Shown here: one piece after another, positions 19,752 through 29,518 of the stretch
Numbering within the stretch: position 1 is the first letter of the stretch
How the letters are laid out: each line of letters begins with the position of its first letter
The notes under the pieces: model-generated
What the model saw: the letters and a program-made list of their open reading frames with translations, nothing else
What the model was told of the DNA's origin: nothing
The model's database searches: none
Program-made: the position numbers and the translations under genes
Source of the DNA: Streptococcus pasteurianus
Lineage (GTDB): Bacteria; Bacillota; Bacilli; Lactobacillales; Streptococcaceae
DNA: 64,000 nucleotides
Direction: 5' to 3'
NCBI RefSeq assembly: GCF_004843545.1
Contig: NZ_CP039457.1
Location: forward strand, 1,082,501-1,146,500

Positions 19752-19848
19752 GCAACACAGTTGCTAAATATATATCAAGCCAAGTGGCTCAATGACACTT
19801 TTAATAAGACTTTTTCAAGCCTTATAGACTGTGGTAATAAGCCACTTG
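19752..19848 (-). promoter_or_regulatory. Structured leader upstream of the nucleoside lipoprotein gene
   Basis: Three nested or adjacent stems can be drawn on the minus strand. An outer 9-bp stem is CAAGTGGCT with AGCCACTTG (19848-19840 with 19789-19781). Inside it is a perfect 9-bp stem ATAAGGCTT/AAGTCTTAT (one G-T pair) closing a GAAA tetraloop (19825-19804). After both comes AGCAAC-N3-GTTGCT (19766-19752), just before the ribosome site. The arrangement resembles a regulatory RNA, but it fits no riboswitch class I can recognise. Confidence 0.45.
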
Positions 19849-19911
19849 ACCGTCATCACGACCGTCCACCCTTTTCTCTTCCATCTCATAACGTAAAAAA
19901 TATTATTAATG

Positions 19912-20574
19912 TTAGTAACTACTATTAGCAGTTTCACCGTTGACAATCGCTACACCTGCAGAAGTTCCAATTCGTGTTGCACCTGCTTTAATAAAAGCTT
20001 CAGCATCTGCATATGAGCGTGTACCGCCTGCGGCTTTTACTCCGATATTTGGTCCAACAGTCTTACGCATCAATGTCACGTCGGCGATATTTGCACCTGC
20101 AGTTGAAAAACCAGTTGAAGTTTTAACGTAATCTGCACCTGCTGCAACCGCTAATTGGCAAGCTTTTACTTTTTCGCCGTCTGTCAAAAGACAAGTTTCA
20201 ATGATAACTTTTACTAACTTATCACCGCTTGCTTCTACAACAGCGCGAATATCAGCTTCAACAGCATCATATTGTCCTGATTTTAATTGACCGATATTGA
20301 TAACCATATCGATCTCATCGGCACCATTAGCAACAGCATCTTTCGTCTCAAAAGCTTTCACACTACTAGTGTTTGCCCCAAGAGGAAAACCAATAACCGT
20401 ACAAACATTAACTTCAGTACCTTTTAAAGCCTTAGCAGCATACGATACCCAAGTTGGATTAACACAAACGCTAGCAAACTGATACTCTACTGCTTCTGCA
20501 ATCAGCTTATCAATTTGAGTTTGAGTGCTTTCAGGTTTTAATAAAGTATGATCAATATACCTATTAATAGCCAT
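19912..20574 (-). CDS. deoC: Deoxyribose-phosphate aldolase
   Basis: Cytoplasmic class I aldolase of 220 aa that splits 2-deoxyribose-5-phosphate to acetaldehyde and glyceraldehyde-3-phosphate in deoxynucleoside breakdown. It starts with the family signature [12 protein letters not shown]; the Schiff-base Lys lies in VKTSTGFS and the proton-relay Lys in VKAAGGTR. In other streptococci it sits in pdp-deoC-cdd-bmpA; here neither pdp nor cdd is present. Its own promoter and a CcpA-type site lie upstream. Confidence 0.96.
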   Translation of the reverse strand: MAINRYIDHTLLKPESTQTQIDKLIAEAVEYQFASVCVNPTWVSYAAKALKGTEVNVCTVIGFPLGANTSSVKAFETKDAVANGADEIDMVINIGQLKSGQYDAVEADIRAVVEASGDKLVKVIIETCLLTDGEKVKACQLAVAAGADYVKTSTGFSTAGANIADVTLMRKTVGPNIGVKAAGGTRSYADAEAFIKAGATRIGTSAGVAIVNGETANSSY

Positions 20575-20627
20575 TTTTACTTCCTTCCGAAAAAATTTTT
20601 CAATTGATTAATAATCACACTTTCTTT

Positions 20628-20655
20628 ATTCTACCATTTTTTTTAAAATATGTAA
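20628..20655 (-). promoter_or_regulatory. deoC promoter
   Basis: TTACAT (20655-20650), a 16-base spacer and TAGAAT (20633-20628) on the minus strand, about 55 bases before the deoC ATG; ribosome site GGAAGGAAG follows. Confidence 0.5.
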
Positions 20656-20778
20656 GTACTTTTTGCCGATTTTTTAATAAATAGTAAAAATGGCAAAAAC
20701 CGAAAAAATATTAAAATGATTTTATAATTCACTATCTTCAAAGAAAGCCTTATTACAGCAAGTTTTTTGATTTATATA

Positions 20779-20945
20779 TGACATTTGTGTCATGTGTCAC
20801 ATTCGGCATTTCTGAACTTTTTGAGATGAAATTGCTCCTAACGGAAGGAATTTACAACATTTGAAATAATATTTTTACATTTTGTAAGCGCTTTATATTG
20901 TGGTTTTTCAAAGCATAATTATACCGCCGAAACTGACATCTGTCA
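20779..20945. promoter_or_regulatory. Operator-like palindromes and CcpA (cre) site upstream of deoC
   Basis: This otherwise empty 455-base interval holds TGACA-N4-TGTCA (20779-20792, with a further TGTCA at 20795-20799), TGACA-N2-TGTCA (20934-20945), and TGTAAGCGCTTTAT (20883-20896), a near-perfect catabolite-responsive element. The cre fits carbon-catabolite control of nucleoside use. The TGACA palindromes look like sites for an unidentified repressor. Confidence 0.45.
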
Positions 20946-21029
20946 CAAGTATTGATATTATGGGAATCTATAAAAAATCCTTATTAAACAAGATTTATCA
21001 TCTCAATTTAATAAAGATTTTTTATTCAC

Positions 21030-21623
21030 TTATTCAGTTTTTGTGCTTCGTAAAATATAATACCCTTTATCACGTTTTAGGATATCAACATTGCCAAAAA
21101 TTTCTACCATCTTCGCTTTAGCACTTGGTGCTCCTTGCTTCTTTTGAATAACAATTGTTAGGTGACCGCCATCCTTAAGATAATTAATACTATCAGCAAT
21201 AATCGTATGAACAACTTGTTTTCCTGCACGAATCGGAGGATTGCTAATAATATAATCAAAAGTACCAGATACTTTTTCATAGATATTAGATTGAAAAATA
21301 TTTGCTGTAACACCGTTTTTTTCAGCATTTTTTTGCGCCAAATCAATAGCTCGGTTGTTAATATCAACCATAGTCGCTTGAACACCTTGAACTTTTGCTA
21401 AAGAAATACCTAGTGGACCATAACCGCAGCCTAAATCCAAAAGTGTTTTGCTTTTTTCAAAATCTAACGTACTCAAAAGCACTTGGCTGCCATAATCAAT
21501 CATTTTTTTAGAGAAAACACCTGAATCAGTTAAAAATGTGAACGGCTGCCCCAAAAGAGTAACCTTCAACTCATGAATATCATGAGCACTATCAGGATTT
21601 TCTGCATAATACATCTTTGTCAT
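21030..21623 (-). CDS. RsmC-like class I SAM-dependent methyltransferase
   Basis: Protein of 197 aa with a Rossmann methyltransferase fold: SAM-binding motif I LLDLGCGYGPLGI, acidic motif II VDINNRAID and catalytic NPP motif YIISNPPIRAG. The NPP motif and the opening DSGVFSKKMIDYGSQVLL match the RsmC/RlmG family, which methylates the exocyclic amine of guanine in rRNA. It is shorter than RsmC of E. coli because it lacks the duplicated N-terminal half. It is divergent from coaA. Confidence 0.85.
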   Translation of the reverse strand: MTKMYYAENPDSAHDIHELKVTLLGQPFTFLTDSGVFSKKMIDYGSQVLLSTLDFEKSKTLLDLGCGYGPLGISLAKVQGVQATMVDINNRAIDLAQKNAEKNGVTANIFQSNIYEKVSGTFDYIISNPPIRAGKQVVHTIIADSINYLKDGGHLTIVIQKKQGAPSAKAKMVEIFGNVDILKRDKGYYILRSTKTE

Positions 21624-21676
21624 TTTCTACCATTTCCTCCTAGAATGCTTTTCCATTTTAACATAAATTGTAACGG

Positions 21677-21705
21677 TTTTCAATTAAGGATTAAAATGCT
21701 ATAAT
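21677..21705 (+). promoter_or_regulatory. coaA promoter
   Basis: TTTTCA, a 17-base spacer, and TATAAT with a TG extension; the ribosome site AAGGAG is 7 nt before the coaA ATG. Confidence 0.65.
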
Positions 21706-21738
21706 AGACCACATATCCCTCTCTGTAAGGAGCTTCGT

Positions 21739-22659
21739 ATGACGAACGAATTTATTAATTTTGATAATATTTCTCGAAAAACTTGGCAAGAATTGCATCG
21801 TAAGATACAACCGCTTCTAACTGCCGAAGAATTGGAATCAATTAAAAGTTTGAACGACAATATCAGCATTCAAGATGTGGTTGAGGTTTATCTTCCTTTG
21901 ATTAGCTTAATTCAGATTTACAAAAATGCTCAAGAGAATCTTTCGTTTTCAAAAAGTATTTTTCTGAAAAAAGAAGTAAGTAAACGCCCGTTTATCATTG
22001 GTATTTCCGGGTCAGTTGCTGTTGGAAAATCAACGACTAGCCGCCTTTTGCAGCTTCTCCTATCACGGACTTTCAAAGACAGCAAAGTTGAAATGGTAAC
22101 AACTGACGGATTCATTTATCCAAATGATGTTTTAATTGAGCGAAATATACTTGACCGCAAAGGTTTTCCCGAAAGTTATAACATGGAACTTCTGCTAAAT
22201 TTCCTTGATACCGTCAAAAACGGCATGATGGCTGAGATTCCTATTTATTCGCATGAAATTTATGACATCATTCCTGACCAAAAACAAACGATTGATACCC
22301 CTGATTTTCTGATTGTCGAAGGAATCAACGTTTTTCAAAACCAGAAGAATAAACGATTGTACATGACAGGGTATTTTGATTTTTCAATTTATATTGACGC
22401 AGAAAATGATAATATCGAAAAATGGTATTTGGAACGTTTTGAAAGTTTATTAGAATTGGCAAAAGCAGACAAAAACAACTATTATCACCGTTTTGTTGAC
22501 ATGTCGAAAAGCGAAGCCTTAGCTTTAGCTAAGAACACTTGGAAAACAATCAATTTAGTCAATCTTGAAAAATACATTGAACCAACGCGAAACCGTGCTG
22601 AATTAATTTTACACAAGACTGTGGATCATAAAATCGATAGTATTTATTTGAAAAAATAA
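21739..22659 (+). CDS. coaA: Type I pantothenate kinase
   Basis: Enzyme of 306 aa that phosphorylates pantothenate with ATP, the first step of coenzyme A synthesis. It has the P-loop [12 protein letters not shown] near residue 90 and the conserved [12 protein letters not shown] and [18 protein letters not shown] segment ([10 protein letters not shown]). Length and motifs match bacterial type I (CoaA) rather than type II or III enzymes. It is followed by rpsT, which has its own promoter. Confidence 0.97.
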   Translation: MTNEFINFDNISRKTWQELHRKIQPLLTAEELESIKSLNDNISIQDVVEVYLPLISLIQIYKNAQENLSFSKSIFLKKEVSKRPFIIGISGSVAVGKSTTSRLLQLLLSRTFKDSKVEMVTTDGFIYPNDVLIERNILDRKGFPESYNMELLLNFLDTVKNGMMAEIPIYSHEIYDIIPDQKQTIDTPDFLIVEGINVFQNQKNKRLYMTGYFDFSIYIDAENDNIEKWYLERFESLLELAKADKNNYYHRFVDMSKSEALALAKNTWKTINLVNLEKYIEPTRNRAELILHKTVDHKIDSIYLKK

Positions 22660-22687
22660 GTAATTTTTTTGAAAGAGTGATTAATAC

Positions 22688-22716
22688 TTGCCAAAAGTCA
22701 ATAATTTCTATATAAT
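22688..22716 (+). promoter_or_regulatory. rpsT promoter
   Basis: TTGCCA, a 17-base spacer and TATAAT: a near-consensus promoter, about 20 bases before the GGAGG site of rpsT. Confidence 0.8.
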
Positions 22717-22748
22717 AATGTAGTTAGATTAATTTGGAGGTGAAAACA

Positions 22749-22985
22749 TTGGCAAATATTAAATCAGCTATCAAACGCGCTGAACTTAACGTTAAACAAA
22801 ACGAAAAGAACTCAGCACAAAAATCAGCTATGCGTTCTGCTATCAAAGCATTCGAAGCTAACCCATCTGAAGAGCTTTTCCGCGCTGCTTCTTCTAGCAT
22901 CGATAAAGCTGAATCAAAAGGGTTGATTCACAAAAACAAAGCTAGCCGCGATAAAGCACGTCTTGCTGCTAAATTGGCTAACTAA
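22749..22985 (+). CDS. rpsT: 30S ribosomal protein S20 (TTG start)
   Basis: Small basic protein of 78 aa that binds 16S rRNA in the body of the 30S subunit. The start is a TTG at 22749 ([13 protein letters not shown] follows), chosen because GGAGGTG lies 9 nt upstream and because S20 normally begins MANIKSA. The longer in-frame start at 22734 would lie before the ribosome site. E. coli rpsT also begins with UUG, where the weak start is used for feedback control. Codon use is that of a highly expressed gene. Confidence 0.95.
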   Translation: MANIKSAIKRAELNVKQNEKNSAQKSAMRSAIKAFEANPSEELFRAASSSIDKAESKGLIHKNKASRDKARLAAKLAN

Positions 22986-22995
22986 TATCCAATGA

Positions 22996-23023
22996 AAACT
23001 CCAAATGGAGTTTTTTTCTTTTT
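22996..23023 (+). terminator. rpsT terminator
   Basis: AAACTCC-AAAT-GGAGTTT followed by a long T run, 11 bases after the rpsT stop. Confidence 0.9.
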
Positions 23024-23059
23024 CGAAAATAGTTTTTTCTGGTAAATTAGAGATAACAA

Positions 23060-23098
23060 AAAGGAAGCTGAGAATTTATCAGCTTCCTTTATATTTTT
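23060..23098 (-). terminator. ciaRH terminator
   Basis: A perfect 12-bp stem AAAGGAAGCTGA and its complement with a 7-base loop, between the converging rpsT and ciaH. On the minus strand it lies downstream of the ciaH stop. Confidence 0.75.
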
Positions 23099-23100
23099 TA

Positions 23101-24441
23101 TTAATGACGATTAAAACGAACTTCAAAAATAGTTCCTTTTGGTTGGTTATCTTTGACTTGAATATCGCCTTTTAAAACATCAACAATTTGCTTAGCAAGT
23201 GACAATCCTAGACCAAAACCGCCTTTTTGACGTGTCCGTGCTTTATCCACACGATAAAAACGGTCAAAAATCTTAACTTTATCAGCGTCGCTAATCCCTG
23301 GGCCGTTATCAGCAACTGTCAGAATTGTTTGTTTATCTGTTGTTTTAACAGTAAATTCAATGACACCATCATCGTCGGTGTATTTTATGGCATTATCAAA
23401 TAAGATAGTCATCAGTTGTTTTAACAATGTACGGTCTGATTTGATTGGTCGCTCTGCCAAATTATGTCCGATAAACGTCTTGCCATTTTCTTCAGCAATC
23501 ATATCGTAATTTTCAAAGATTTCATTGAAAGTTGCTGGTTGAATATCCTCTAACTCAACTTTCAAACCATCGTCACGACGTGCTAAATTTAACAGATTTG
23601 TGGTCAGAATTCGCATATTTCGAACTTCGTCTAGACTGGCAGCAATACTTTCACTATTGTCCAAAATTGTAGCATCAGGTCGCCTAAAGAGACTTTCTAA
23701 ACGATTCTGCAAAACAGCAAGCGGTGTACGCAACTCATGACTAGCATTTTCGACAAAGGATTTTTGTTTTTCATAGCTTTCCATAATTGGTTTTCTTGTC
23801 CAATTGGCAAGATAAACACTTGCTACGACCGAAATAATCCAGAAAATAACCATAACAGTAATCGTAATTGTCACGTATCGTTCGTTAGCTTCATCTAACT
23901 GACGAACACTAACAAGGAAAGTAGCGTATTTTATACTAGGATACTCGCTACTACTCACTTTTACAGCCAACACATGATATTTCTCGGTTTGACCAAAAAT
24001 GGTCGTAATCTTCTGTTCTTTGATTTCACCGACACTATCTTCATCAAAAGTTGTCGATAAGGTTCCAAATTGAACAAAAGCATCCAAAGCATTTAAAATT
24101 TTACCGTCTTCATCATAAAGAAGAACGCTAACGTTGCTTAGACCAACTCCGCCGGTACTAGGTTTCGCTTTCCCAGAACTACCTGTTCCTCCTGAAAAAG
24201 CGTCCGTAGAAGAATCGTCCGATTGCAAAGTATCACTACGTTCCATAGTTCGCGCGACATAATCATCAGCATTGTCTGCTGCATTTTGCAAACTCGTATC
24301 AACAGAGGAATAAAGTCCATAACGCATAATCTGCAAAATAATCACTGTCATGATGACAAAAATCCCTGTAAAGACAGCAAAGAAATGAAAGAAATGTGAA
24401 AATGTCCCTGATGATAATTTTTTCTGTAATTTATTCAGCAT
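23101..24441 (-). CDS. ciaH: Sensor histidine kinase CiaH
   Basis: Membrane sensor of 446 aa that controls CiaR, affecting competence, cell-wall stress, and bacteriocin and antibiotic tolerance in streptococci. Two membrane segments (about 18-40 and 190-215) surround a Ser/Asp-rich extracellular domain. The H-box is [19 protein letters not shown], followed by N-box [15 protein letters not shown] and G-boxes [10 protein letters not shown] and [13 protein letters not shown]. It overlaps the end of ciaR by 11 bases. Gene order with ciaR and pepN is as in other streptococci. Confidence 0.95.
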   Translation of the reverse strand: MLNKLQKKLSSGTFSHFFHFFAVFTGIFVIMTVIILQIMRYGLYSSVDTSLQNAADNADDYVARTMERSDTLQSDDSSTDAFSGGTGSSGKAKPSTGGVGLSNVSVLLYDEDGKILNALDAFVQFGTLSTTFDEDSVGEIKEQKITTIFGQTEKYHVLAVKVSSSEYPSIKYATFLVSVRQLDEANERYVTITITVMVIFWIISVVASVYLANWTRKPIMESYEKQKSFVENASHELRTPLAVLQNRLESLFRRPDATILDNSESIAASLDEVRNMRILTTNLLNLARRDDGLKVELEDIQPATFNEIFENYDMIAEENGKTFIGHNLAERPIKSDRTLLKQLMTILFDNAIKYTDDDGVIEFTVKTTDKQTILTVADNGPGISDADKVKIFDRFYRVDKARTRQKGGFGLGLSLAKQIVDVLKGDIQVKDNQPKGTIFEVRFNRH

Positions 24442-25105
24442 TTTTCAGAATATAACCTACACTCCGTAGGGTCTGAAGGTTTTTAGCAAAAGTAGTGCCT
24501 TTAAGTTTTTTTCGAATTTTTGAAACGTAAACCTCAACAACCGAAATCGTTGTATCACTATCAAAGCCCCAAATACGATCAAAAATTTGTGATTTTGGTA
24601 AAATAACATTTTGATTTTGTAAGAAATAAACCAACAAGTCAAATTCTTTACCAAGCATTTCCACTTCTTTACCATTAATAGTTGTTGTATTAGTAGAAGT
24701 AGTAACAGTTAGCTCTCCATAAGACAAATTATTATCACTAAACTTACCAGAACGTTTCAAAAGAGCTTGGATACGCATTTTTAATTCCTCAAGGTAAAAG
24801 GGTTTAGTTAAATAATCATCAGCTCCCAACTCAAATCCATGTCCTTTATCGTCGAGGCTTTCTTTCGCAGTCATAATAAGTACAGGTGTTGATACAGACT
24901 TTTCTCGTAATTCTTTTAGAACCTGGAAGCCATCTTTCTCAGGTAACATTAGGTCAAGTAGAATAAGGTCATATACACCACTCTCTGCTTCATACAAACC
25001 TTCCTCGCCATCAAACACTTGCATTACATCAGCAAAATCGTCTAAAAAATCAAAAATGGAATTAGATAAACTCAAATCGTCTTCTACTAATAATATTTTA
25101 ATCAT
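24431..25105 (-). CDS. ciaR: Response regulator CiaR
   Basis: OmpR-family regulator of 224 aa. The start at 25105 ([15 protein letters not shown]) has AGGAG 7 nt upstream; an in-frame start five codons earlier overlaps that site. The receiver has the acidic pair EDD near residues 8-10, phospho-Asp in [13 protein letters not shown] and Lys in LTKPF; the winged helix ends [12 protein letters not shown]. In S. pneumoniae CiaR also drives small RNAs from direct-repeat promoters. It is cotranscribed with ciaH. Confidence 0.95.
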   Translation of the reverse strand: MIKILLVEDDLSLSNSIFDFLDDFADVMQVFDGEEGLYEAESGVYDLILLDLMLPEKDGFQVLKELREKSVSTPVLIMTAKESLDDKGHGFELGADDYLTKPFYLEELKMRIQALLKRSGKFSDNNLSYGELTVTTSTNTTTINGKEVEMLGKEFDLLVYFLQNQNVILPKSQIFDRIWGFDSDTTISVVEVYVSKIRKKLKGTTFAKNLQTLRSVGYILKNAE

Positions 25106-25129
25106 ACGCACACTCCTCATATTTATATC

Positions 25130-25237
25130 ATTATATCATGACTTACAGCTTTGGTCTAAAATTTACCATAGCTTTTATAATTTCAATAGCAATTCTTGAT
25201 AAAAAGCATATCTAATATAACTTAAGATTATCTAAAA
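25130..25237 (-). promoter_or_regulatory. ciaRH promoter with possible CiaR direct repeat
   Basis: TTAGAC (25159-25154), an 18-base spacer and TATAAT (25135-25130) precede ciaR. Further upstream TTTTAG-N5-CTTAAG (25237-25221) approaches the CiaR repeat TTTAAG-N5-TTTAAG, with one mismatch in each half, but it lies farther from the -10 than in known CiaR-activated promoters. Confidence 0.45.
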
Positions 25238-25297
25238 TACTGTCATTACATAAACAAAATTCAAGAAAAACATCTGAGAAATACTCAGATGTCGCTT

Positions 25298-27841
25298 CTA
25301 TTTAACTTCTGCAAGCGCTTCTTCAACAGCTACCTTACTTGTACTAATCAAATCGAGGCGAGCAGAGATTTCTTTGATTCCCATTGCAATATTGCGGCTG
25401 ATTGCCATATCACCAAGTTGTGGTTCAAAGAAAGCCTTGTACTCTGCAAGACGTTCAGCTGTTTTGAATGAATTGGCAGGGTAAATAACAAATTTATCAA
25501 AACTCATGTCACCACCAAGAGCTGATTGAATCCAAGACCAGTTTTCACGTGCCCAAGTCCAGAATGCTCCTTGTGCAAAATCTTTTTCAAGGAATGGGCG
25601 GTACCAACTCATTGCTAAGTCTTGTGGTTTCACGATATCTTTGTTCTTCAAAGTGCTTAAGATACGTTCAATTGTGGCTTCTGATTTTGTATTTGATAAA
25701 GCAGAAGCTAACTGACGACGGAAATTACCATCATTAGTCTTCACATAAGTATTAAAATACAGAGAAACAAGTTCTTCTGTTTCAGCGTGCTTAATTTGAT
25801 TTGCCAAAACTGATAGACGGATTGAAGCTGGAATAGCTTCGATATTATCTTTGTATTGATGGAAAATAGTTTCCGCTTTTGTCACAGCATCTTCGTTGTC
25901 TGCGTACAACATCAATGAAATCGTATTTTGACGAACCATTTCATCTTCGTCAGATTCATCTGCTTGTGGTTCAAAGCCAAGGCGGTCGTAATTCTTTTGC
26001 ATGAGGTGGCTAACCAAGGCTTTAAATTGTGCTTGAGCTTGGCTTCCTTCTGTCAAGAAAACATCCAAACCTTCAACAACTTGTGAAATAGCTTCCGCTA
26101 CCAAATAAGAAGTTTCATCAGCAAGTTTTGTCAATAACGGAACAAGTTCTGCATATGAAATCTCACCACTTTCGGCAAGCAAACGGCGTTCTTGGATGAC
26201 TTGAAGTTTTGAAACAGTATCAAGTTCAATCAATTGTTCAAGAACAGCATTCAATAATTCGCCTTTATAATTTGTGATGTAGTGAGCAGTATTTTCTGTA
26301 TTGAGACGAAGAGCTCCTTCGTTTTGCATCGCCAATTGGCTGTAATTTGGAATTTCAAGACGGGCTTCAGTCAACGTCTCTGGAAGTCCTTGCCAATTAC
26401 TATTAAGTGGAATTGGCCAAATACGATTTTTATCAACAGCTTCCCCAATGAAGAATTGTTTTTGACTAAGAACAAGTGTGTCATCAACAACTTCTGCTGT
26501 CACAACAGGATAACCAGGTTGTTCTAACCAAGCATCCATAAAGACTGCAACATCTTTTCCAGATGCTTCTGATAACGCATCCCAAAGGTCACGACCAATA
26601 GTATTGCCATATTGGTGTTTTTTGAAATAAATTTTTAAGCCAGCACGAAAATCGTCATCACCAAGCCAACGACGAAGCATGTGCATCAAGCGACTTCCTT
26701 TAGCATAAACAATGGCTGGGTCAAACAAAGTATTGATTTCATCAGGATGCTTAACTTCAACATGCACCGATTGGACACCATCAGTTGCATCACGCTGAAG
26801 TGCTAGTGGCAGACCTGCTGTTTGAAAATCTTCAAAAATATTCCATGATGGCTCAATAACATCAACAGAAACGTATTCCATCATATTGGCGAATGATTCA
26901 TTTAGCCATAAATCATCCCACCATTTCATTGTCACAAGGTTACCAAACCATTGGTGAGCCAGTTCATGAGCAATGACAAGCGCTACGTTTTGACGACTCT
27001 TAACAGTAGAATTATCGTCAACTAAAAGGTAAACTTCACGATAAGTAACCAATCCCCAATTTTCCATAGCGCCAGCTGAGAAATCAGGCAGAGCAATATG
27101 GTATGAAAGTGGGATTGGATACTTAACACCATAATATTCTTCGTAAAAATCAATGACACGAACAGCAATATCTAAAGCAAAGTCTAATGATCTAAGAACG
27201 TGTGCCTTTGTTGAGAAAACACCAACCTCCGTGCCATTTTTAGTTTTTGCAGTTTTACCTTGCAAATCCCCAAGAGCAAATGCGAGAAGGTATGATGACA
27301 TACGAGGCGTTGTATCAAAAGTCCACAGACCTGTTTCCTTACGACGTTCTGTGTCTACTTCTGGCATGTTTGAAAGGACAATTTCACCTTCTGTTTGATC
27401 AAATTTAATACTTAAATCAAAAGTAGCTTTCGCTTCTGGTTCATCCACACAAGGAAAAGCCTCTCTAGCAAAATGACTTTCAAATTGTGTCGCTATAACT
27501 TCTTTTTTTTCATCATTTACAGTGTAATATGATGGATAGATACCTGTCATATTATCTGTAATCTTACCAGAAAACTCAATAACAAGTGTCATTATACCTG
27601 TTTCTGGTAATTCAACATGAACAGCTTCGTTGTTGTTATCAATAGTAAACCCCAAACTTTGATTGTCTAATAAGACAGAAGCAATGATTAAATTTTTTTG
27701 GTGAAACGAAATAACATTATCTAAAGCCTCACCACTAATAGCTACATTACCTGAAAAAGTCTTTTCTTGACGGTTAATATCAAGAAAAATATTATAATTT
27801 TCAGGAATAAACTTTTCAATAAAATGTTCTACAGTTTTCAT
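25298..27841 (-). CDS. pepN: Aminopeptidase N
   Basis: Zinc metallopeptidase of 847 aa (M1 family) that removes N-terminal residues from peptides in the cytoplasm. It has the substrate motif GAMENWGL, the zinc site HELAHQWFGN with the third ligand Glu in WLNESFANMMEY, and a catalytic Tyr region. The C-terminal half is the helical ERAP1-like domain. Length is normal for streptococcal and lactococcal PepN. It is a single gene between phoU and ciaR. Confidence 0.97.
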   Translation of the reverse strand: MKTVEHFIEKFIPENYNIFLDINRQEKTFSGNVAISGEALDNVISFHQKNLIIASVLLDNQSLGFTIDNNNEAVHVELPETGIMTLVIEFSGKITDNMTGIYPSYYTVNDEKKEVIATQFESHFAREAFPCVDEPEAKATFDLSIKFDQTEGEIVLSNMPEVDTERRKETGLWTFDTTPRMSSYLLAFALGDLQGKTAKTKNGTEVGVFSTKAHVLRSLDFALDIAVRVIDFYEEYYGVKYPIPLSYHIALPDFSAGAMENWGLVTYREVYLLVDDNSTVKSRQNVALVIAHELAHQWFGNLVTMKWWDDLWLNESFANMMEYVSVDVIEPSWNIFEDFQTAGLPLALQRDATDGVQSVHVEVKHPDEINTLFDPAIVYAKGSRLMHMLRRWLGDDDFRAGLKIYFKKHQYGNTIGRDLWDALSEASGKDVAVFMDAWLEQPGYPVVTAEVVDDTLVLSQKQFFIGEAVDKNRIWPIPLNSNWQGLPETLTEARLEIPNYSQLAMQNEGALRLNTENTAHYITNYKGELLNAVLEQLIELDTVSKLQVIQERRLLAESGEISYAELVPLLTKLADETSYLVAEAISQVVEGLDVFLTEGSQAQAQFKALVSHLMQKNYDRLGFEPQADESDEDEMVRQNTISLMLYADNEDAVTKAETIFHQYKDNIEAIPASIRLSVLANQIKHAETEELVSLYFNTYVKTNDGNFRRQLASALSNTKSEATIERILSTLKNKDIVKPQDLAMSWYRPFLEKDFAQGAFWTWARENWSWIQSALGGDMSFDKFVIYPANSFKTAERLAEYKAFFEPQLGDMAISRNIAMGIKEISARLDLISTSKVAVEEALAEVK

Positions 27842-28020
27842 ATAACTCCTTTAGAATGTAGGAATGAGGATTAGCAACCATTTCCCCATATCATTGAATC
27901 GTGTAATTAATTCTGATAATACTTGATAGCAATAATACTCATATCTTAAAATTAATGATGCTTAAGTACCATCGAACCATATCATTATACCACAATCCTA
28001 AATATCTGTCAGTTTTTACA

Positions 28021-28060
28021 AATAAACAAAAAGAAGGTTCACCTCCTTTTTGTTTATTTT
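28021..28060 (-). terminator. Terminator of the pst-phoU operon
   Basis: A long stem, AATAAACAAAAAG with its near-complement, lies four bases beyond the phoU stop; reading on the minus strand it ends in a T-rich tract. Confidence 0.75.
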
Positions 28061-28063
28061 TTC

Positions 28064-28717
28064 TTATAATTCAATAATTTTTCCAGTTTTAAGATAAACA
28101 AACCATTCACAGATATTACGAGCGTAGTCACCAATACGTTCTAAATAAGTGATAACTTGAAAATATTCTTTTCCTGCAAAAACAGCATCAGGTTGGTGAC
28201 GAATTGACTCGACAGCCATATTTTGAATATCACGGAAGTAGTTGTCAACAACTTCATCTAATGCAGCTACTTCATAAGCACGTTCTTCATCGCCTGTAAT
28301 ATATACATCTAAGGCTTCTTCTACCATACTGCGGACGGCTTTACCCATTTTTTTGATTTCTGCTTCAACCTCTGGTAAACGCTCCTCACCTTTAACGCGA
28401 ATTGTAGCCTTAGCAATTGAAGCTGCGTGATCAGCCATACGTTCAACGTCACTTGAAGCTTTCAAAACTGTAATAACTGTACGCAAATCTTGAGATACAG
28501 GTTGCTGTAGTGCAATAATTTCAAGTGATTTTTTTTCTAATTTTGTCTCAAAATTATTAACTACTTCATCTCCTTCAATAACTTCTTTAGCTAACTCGCG
28601 ATCATGACTAATAAATGCTCGAACAGTCTTATTAATCTGCGAAAGAACTTCAGTTCCCATAGCATAAAATTGATTGTGTAATTTTTCTAGTTCCTCATCA
28701 AATTTTGATCTCAACAT
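28064..28717 (-). CDS. phoU: Phosphate transport regulator PhoU
   Basis: Helical protein of 217 aa made of two three-helix PhoU repeats, each with the metal-binding pattern seen in DVERMADHAASIA and YLERIGDYARNIC. It links the Pst transporter to a phosphate-sensing kinase and restrains phosphate uptake. It is the last gene of pstS-C-A-B-B-phoU. The kinase-regulator pair (PnpRS/PhoPR) is not in the window. Confidence 0.95.
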   Translation of the reverse strand: MLRSKFDEELEKLHNQFYAMGTEVLSQINKTVRAFISHDRELAKEVIEGDEVVNNFETKLEKKSLEIIALQQPVSQDLRTVITVLKASSDVERMADHAASIAKATIRVKGEERLPEVEAEIKKMGKAVRSMVEEALDVYITGDEERAYEVAALDEVVDNYFRDIQNMAVESIRHQPDAVFAGKEYFQVITYLERIGDYARNICEWFVYLKTGKIIEL

Positions 28718-28748
28718 AATATCATCTCCTTTCTCAGGCTACTAAAAC

Positions 28749-29507
28749 TTAGCCAAACTTTCCTGTAATATAATCTTCTGTCTCTTTGCACTTAGGTTCC
28801 ATGAACATTTCATGTGTTTTTCCATATTCAATAAGATCACCATCAAGGAAAAAACCTGTTCGATCTGAGATGCGTGATGCTTGTTGCATTGATCGTGTTA
28901 CAATGAGCATAGTATACTTATCTTTCAAATCATAAAGTGTATCTTCTATTTTACCTGCTGAAATCGGATCAAGCGCTGATGTTGGTTCATCTAATAAAAT
29001 AATTTTAGGACTTGTAGCTAAAACACGTGCTACACATACACGTTGTTGCTGACCACCAGATAAACCAAGAGCAGAATCGTGGAGCCTATCTTTGACTTCC
29101 TTCCAGATGGAAGCACCGATAAGCGACCTCTCTACAGCCTCATCTAGAATTTCTTTATCTTTAATTCCTTTCAAACGTAAACCATAGACAACATTCTCAT
29201 AGATTGACATAGGAAATGGATTAGGTTGTTGAAAAACCATACCAATTTCTTTACGTAACTCCACAGTATCCGTTCTTGGACTATAAATATTATGACCGTT
29301 ATAGGCAATTGCACCCGTCAAAGTTACCTCAGGATTAAGGTCCCCCATACGATTAATTGAACGTAAAAGTGTAGATTTTCCTGAACCAGAGGGACCAATT
29401 AAAGCCGTTATTTCATTAGGATAGAAATCCATAGACACATTATTTAAAGCCTTTTTCTTGTTATAATAAACGGATAAATCACTTACTTTTAAAATAGGAT
29501 CTGTCAT
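28749..29507 (-). CDS. pstB: Phosphate ABC transporter ATPase PstB, second copy
   Basis: ATPase of 252 aa for phosphate import: Walker [10 protein letters not shown], signature [14 protein letters not shown], Walker [14 protein letters not shown]. The switch-loop His, normally VTHNMQQ, is replaced by Arg (VTRSMQQAS). The upstream copy keeps the His. Two tandem PstB proteins are usual in streptococci; they may form a heterodimer in which only one site hydrolyses ATP fully. The mechanism is an inference. Confidence 0.93.
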   Translation of the reverse strand: MTDPILKVSDLSVYYNKKKALNNVSMDFYPNEITALIGPSGSGKSTLLRSINRMGDLNPEVTLTGAIAYNGHNIYSPRTDTVELRKEIGMVFQQPNPFPMSIYENVVYGLRLKGIKDKEILDEAVERSLIGASIWKEVKDRLHDSALGLSGGQQQRVCVARVLATSPKIILLDEPTSALDPISAGKIEDTLYDLKDKYTMLIVTRSMQQASRISDRTGFFLDGDLIEYGKTHEMFMEPKCKETEDYITGKFG

Positions 29508-29518
29508 CGCTTCCCTTT

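Noticed and set aside
19781..19848. Considered as a tRNA because of the cloverleaf-like drawing
   Set aside because: No acceptor stem of seven pairs, no T-loop GTTCGA-type motif and no anticodon arm of proper size.
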